Shown here piece after piece: positions 59,701 through 64,000 of a stretch of 64,000 nt of DNA. This DNA is from Mesotaenium endlicherianum (lineage: Eukaryota; Streptophyta; Zygnematophyceae; Zygnematales; Mesotaeniaceae). The position numbers and the translations under genes are program-made. Position 1 is the stretch's first letter, and each line of letters starts with the position of its first letter. The DNA lies in contig WELA01009192.1 of NCBI GenBank assembly GCA_009602735.1, positions 168,617 through 232,616 on the forward strand. The letters are read 5' to 3'. The notes beneath the pieces were generated by a model. The model was not told where the DNA came from. It did no database searches and worked only from the letters and a program-made list of their open reading frames with translations.

Positions 59701-62106
59701 ATGCCCGGCGACCTGGACACGCTGGCCAACCTGGGCTCTGCCTATCTCCACATGTGGGCCTCAGAGAACCCGCCATCCTCGCTAACTTCTGAGCTGCCCC
59801 TCTGCCACTTGCCTGGGATGCCGTGGCTGCTGCAGCTGCTGCTCAACACTGTGTAGGCATTGGGCGTGTGTGTGGGAGGCGGGCGAGCAGAGGACAGGCA
59901 GAGAACGCCATCTGGTGCCTGCAGGCGGTGCTGGAGCAGGACCCCTCGCATGCGGCCGCGCTCAGCGCCTACGGCGTGCTGCTGCTGCTGCGCTTCCACT
60001 GCACTGCTGTTGGTGCGCCCCCCGTACTCGCGAGTAGGGCCTGGTGCTCGAGATGATGGTCACGCGTGCTGCTTGCTACCCTCTTCTTGTACGGCACGCG
60101 GCTATGGTGGTGGCGGCGGTGGTGGTGATGGCGATGGGCATTCTCTTTCCTCCGTCGGTGCCAGGAGGCTTTTGATTCAGGCAGAGCGTTGAGCAACCAG
60201 CTGCTAGCTCCGGGGCCACAGAAAAAGTACTCACGCCCAAGTGAAATTCCAAAGCCTCCGCCTGCTGCCCCATCTCTGTGCCTTGCCACATGGACCTCCA
60301 GGCACTGAGACACCATGCATGTTAGCATCCGCGGCTGAGTCGCTTGAAGCTGCTGCTCACATATCAGGTCCTGGCTGTGCTGCGACAGGTGGCAACGTGG
60401 AGCTGTTTCACCTTACAACAGGCGGCGCGCGAGGGCAGGCATTCGCGCCAATGGCGCAGACGGCGGTGGAGGCGGCACAGCGATGCCTGGAGGCTGCAGT
60501 GGCGCAGCACCCGCACGCGCCGCACCTGTGGGCCAACCTGGGCTCCGCATACGCTGCAGCCCGCAAGCACGACCTTGCCACCCGCTGCATCGCCCACGTA
60601 CGCAGTTCCACGCCCCCACCCCCGCTCCCCTCCCCTCCTGCGTGTCTCACTCCGCTTTCGGTCTACTACATGGGGCACGTACTGGATCGATACTGGTTTG
60701 TGAGGGGGGCCCCACAATTTTAACTTCACAAGGCCGCTCCGAATGATGACAACAAACTAAAACGTCGAAACAATCGACAACCCATTGACGGTCGCCATCG
60801 ACGCAACAACCTTTCGCGCTCCCTCCCTTTTTCACCATCCCGCATGCCTCCCAGCATAGCCACCTTCCTCTCCCCTTCGCATTCTCTCTCCCTTATACCC
60901 TCTCAACAAGCAGGCGGGTGGCGGCCTGGCACAACGAGCGGCCATGGCTGCCCATCACCACCGCTCCGACCCTCCTCACTCCACAAACGCATCTAATGGG
61001 CGCCCTCTCCCACGCCCGCGAAACGAGCTACCTCTTGGCCCACGCGAGGCGAAGCCTCGCCATGGCCGCTCATGCACTGTCTCACCAAGGAGGATCCGCG
61101 ACAAAGAGGCCTGATTTGTGGAGAGGGTAAATTTTAAGGTGGTCGGCTAAGGGCGGGCCGTGGGAAAATGCGTAGTCAATCAAATGCTTTCCCATCGATC
61201 CAGGTCGGATGCGTCCATATTCACATCTGCGCCAGATATCACACGAGCAAAGGCCCTCACTTATATTTCTCTCACAAGGCCTTAATGAAGCCAACAGATT
61301 GCACCACATACTGTCTTTTGCTTCTGGGTGCTGTACATCACCGGCATTCTGCCAGGTTGCCGGTGCTGTCACTGGTTGTGCGCACCTGCACGTCACAACT
61401 GTGTGGACGCTACGCCACGAAGGCACTCATTGAGAGCCCTGTACAACGCCACGTGTGGCAGGCAGCCAGGATGGAGCCGGGCAACGATGTGCTGCAGCTG
61501 TGCAGCGCGGTGCAGCGCGTGCGCCACGCGGAGCACTCTCCTGCTGCCGCCGCCGACAGAGTGGGCGCGCGCGCCGGCGACAAACTGGACTCCGCCGCCC
61601 AGGAGCTGGCCAAGCTTGTGGAGCGGCACAGCAGCAGCAGCAGTAGCAGCGGCAGCGGCCGTGGCAGCGACGAGGAGGAGTGCGTAGTGCCGCCCGCAAT
61701 GGCCTGGGCTGCGCTGGCGCATGCTCACCGCGCCCAGCACGAGGAAGCGGCGGCCGCCGCCGCAGCCGCACCTGGAGGAGGCAGCGGTGCCGCGCAACAG
61801 CAGGAGCAGCTCCTCTCCACCCTGCAGCACGTGGGTGCCTGTTCTTCTGCGGCCTTTCTTTCGGTGATGCATGCGCTGTGCTCTCTTTCAATTCCTTATG
61901 TGTTTCTTCTCCGTGCTGTCTGACATGAGGCAAGGAGGGGGGCACAGGCCATTGATGACAACCCCGGGGACCCCGTGGCGTGGCACCAGCTGGGGCTGCA
62001 CATGCTCACATCGCTGCATCTGGGGACGGCCCTCACGTATCTGACAGCCGCCACGGTTCGGAGACGCTCATCCGCCGCTGCCTGGTCCAACCTGGGTCAG
62101 CCGCCT

Positions 62107-62159
<53 letters not shown>

Positions 62160-63179
62160 AGCTCTCTCTCTTCCTTCTGCTGCTGCTGCTGGTGTAGCAT
62201 TCGCCTATCATTCATCGCCGATTTCGCATCTTCTAAACCCACCCAGCACGCTGCCGGCTGCTGCTTGAGTGCGCGACGGCTGACTCGTGGCACCGCACTG
62301 TTGGTTGGTGTGCCTGCTCCGGACCTGTGCGTGGCAACAGCGCTGGTGGCGCATCTGTCAGAGGAGTCAGCGGGGCAGGCGGAGAGCGTGTACAAGCAGG
62401 CGCTCATGCTGGTGCCTCCGCACCAGGCCCACGGCGTGCTGTCCAACCTGGGGAACCTGTACCGGCAGCAGCGCCGCTTCCGCGAGGCGCACATGGCTCT
62501 CAAGCAGGCGCTGGGCATCTGCCCCAACTACGCGCCCGCACTGAACAACCTCGGCCTCCTGCTCGTGGTGCAGGGCTACTGGGCGGAGGCCCTGGGCGCG
62601 TTTGACAAGGCTCTGGACGCGGACCCCGGCATGGATGCCGCCAAGTCCAACCGCATGAAGGCTGTGGCCCTCGCCGCCAAGCACGACGTTGCCCCGCCCA
62701 TCGAGCCGTCCTTTGGAGCCGCTCCCACCACAGCCGCTGGGGGTGGTGACAACGGGTCGCACTCGCAGCAGCTGAAACCGACAGCGCCGCCATCTGTCGC
62801 AACGACTATGACTGCGATGGCTACCTTTGCTACTGCTGCTGCCCTGGGCTTGGAACCTTCTGCTGCCGCATCTGCCCACCTCCAGCACCATTCGCCTGCG
62901 AGCTCGCCTGCAGGCCATGGCCACAATCTTGCTCCTAATCCTGCTTCTGCTCCCTCTCCCTCTCCCACCAGGTCTGTTCACGGGCACCTGCAGTCGTCCG
63001 GAGCAAGTCGAGGGTTTTCAGCCCCCGGTGGCAGCCTTTCGGCGCCTGCAAGGCAAGAGTTGCCTTTGGTCATGGGAGCACACTACGTGCCACGTGGTCC
63101 TCCTCGCGGCCTATCGCCCCGTCCGTCTCTGAGCAAAAAGCCGCACTCTGAGCCGTTCCCACTTCCCTCCATCTCTTGA
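56793..63179 (+). CDS. TPR protein resembling Arabidopsis At5g63200
   Basis: Eleven exons: 56793-57544, 57799-57982, 58547-58639, 58787-58900, 59021-59461, 59665-59753, 59891-60012, 60422-60597, 61462-61830, 61948-62095 and 62341-63179. Phases agree at every junction and the total is 1,108 residues. Residues 1-310 are acidic and Ser-rich with a Lys-rich patch (PPKKKAKKKEPK). TPR units follow from about 313: EKMPKNAHTHFFLGLMQQR, AIWNNLALILLQAG, DTLANLGSAYLH, HLWANLGSAYAAARKHD, AVQRVRHAEHS, AWHQLGLHML, VLSNLGNLYRQQRRF and ALNNLGLLLVVQGYWAEAL. By memory these line up in order with the plant TPR protein At5g63200, which is shorter (about 650 residues). An Ala-rich insert lies in exon 5, and a Ser/Ala/His-rich tail of about 170 residues ends the protein. 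TPRs are protein-binding scaffolds; partner unknown. The start of exon 2 (57799 or 57810) and the gap-bordered intron 2 are least certain; the intron at 60598-61461 is 0.86 kb with no coding signal. Confidence 0.85.
58302..58525. other. assembly gap inside a G homopolymer
   Basis: 224 Ns bordered by G runs on both sides (about 14 G before, 18 G after), in intron 2 of the TPR gene. Any frame reported across it is meaningless. The true length is unknown. Confidence 0.98.
62109..62157 (+). repeat. (CT)n microsatellite
   Basis: About 24 CT units in the intron between exons 10 and 11 of the TPR gene, shortly after the donor. Confidence 0.95.
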
Positions 63180-64000
63180 GCAGAAGACGCAGATACGTCG
63201 ATCGAGTGCCCCACGCATGCCACATTATTCAGCTTCTTGACGGTCTCGGTCATTGTAAAGGCACGCTTTCAAACAGAGCTGTTCCTTGTGTATGGTTGGC
63301 TTGGTTATCATAGGCATGTAGGTGTGGTATGCCTCACTCGTCAAAAAAGGCCTCTTGGGACGTGTTCAAGTTGTAGTGCTCATATCTTCTACAAATAGGG
63401 CTCTTGCATTGTGCTGGCACTAGTTCATTCATTCATCTCAACTCTTGCGCGTCCCATATTTTCAGATGTCACATTTTTGGCTACCGTCTCGAACTTCCAG
63501 TGATGGCCCATAAGGGTGGCATTATCTTATATCTTTCTAACTAGAAGAAGAAAGTCAAACTGGCTCTAATAGTCTTCCCCTTTCCATGTGAACTATGGTG
63601 CATCTTTTGTCTAATTCACACGATGCATTGGAGGTGAACATGAATTTGCCATTAGTACATGAAACCCTACATTGATCCCAAGTTCCAACAAAGAGATACT
63701 TAGATGAGAGTACATCCAAATGTATATACACCAATCTATACTGATAATATTTGACCCCACTAACATTGAAATAAATTTGGTTTACATATCAAACTTCATT
63801 CTTGTATACAATTTACATAGTGTTTTGCATACTTGGAAAGAATGTGGTGATTCTTTGACGTACTCCTTTACAAAGGCGTGCAAAAAATCCTTCTCATGAA
63901 AGTACTAATCTGTGAAAACTAAGTCTAGGGTACAACTTTGTGTGTTTCTATACAAAAAAACTAGGAGAATTTTCACGTTCGTAGATGTGGAAAAACTACG
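63180..64000. other. 3' flank of the TPR gene, no gene seen
   Basis: AT-rich sequence that probably begins with the 3' untranslated region. No open frame of note, no repeat recognised. Confidence 0.55.

Noticed and set aside
1-64000. tRNA, rRNA or other structured RNA genes
   Set aside because: No cloverleaf, rRNA core or other RNA family was recognised on either strand by eye; a covariance-model scan was not possible here.

Overview
The window looks like a nuclear chromosome piece from a streptophyte (land-plant lineage) organism, most likely a charophyte green alga; a Chara- or Klebsormidium-like genome is my best guess and cannot be proved from the sequence alone. The reasons are GT-AG introns throughout, host proteins of plant type (a PC-esterase/TBL-like protein, a vacuolar AVT3-like amino acid transporter, an NmrA-like reductase, and a TPR protein that resembles Arabidopsis At5g63200 from memory), many LTR retrotransposons of the Ty3 chromovirus class, and one Ty3 element that carries a cytosine DNA methyltransferase.

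Layout. 1-8638 (+): one GC-rich gene with two tandem PC-esterase (GDS/DxxH) modules joined by very long acidic, Gln-rich linkers; its 5' end lies outside the window or in an exon I could not find. 9201-11034 (-): a small four-exon gene for an SRPBCC/START-like protein. 12140-29687: a nested, partly inverted pile of two Ty3 families (family 1: element A and fragment B; family 2: fragment C'), ending in a tandem array of three family-2 LTRs. 29850-31446: two back-to-back non-coding elements with inverted repeat ends. 31447-41948 (+): element D, a Ty3-like element with ~1.2 kb LTRs that carries an uninterrupted DNMT3-like C5 methyltransferase reading frame between protease and reverse transcriptase. 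42053-48731 (-): element C, a nearly complete family-2 chromovirus with 503-bp LTRs and a 5-bp target duplication. 49506-52027 (+): AVT3-like transporter in three exons. 52602-55705 (-): NmrA-like NAD(P)-binding reductase in six exons. 56793-63179 (+): TPR protein in eleven exons, divergent from the NmrA-like gene. 63180-64000: nothing recognised.

The five host genes have no obvious shared pathway. For all of them I derived exon boundaries by hand from splice sites, phase agreement and protein continuity. In the two GC-rich genes (PC-esterase and TPR), many 3' splice sites are preceded by G-rich tracts instead of a pyrimidine tract. The most interesting item is element D: families 1 and 2 carry a chromodomain behind the integrase, whereas D carries its own DNA methyltransferase, so elements in this window appear to deal with host chromatin in two different ways (inference).

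The assembly has visible scars: a 224-N gap set in a G homopolymer within a TPR-gene intron, and three single-N joins flanked by duplicated bases inside the retroelements.
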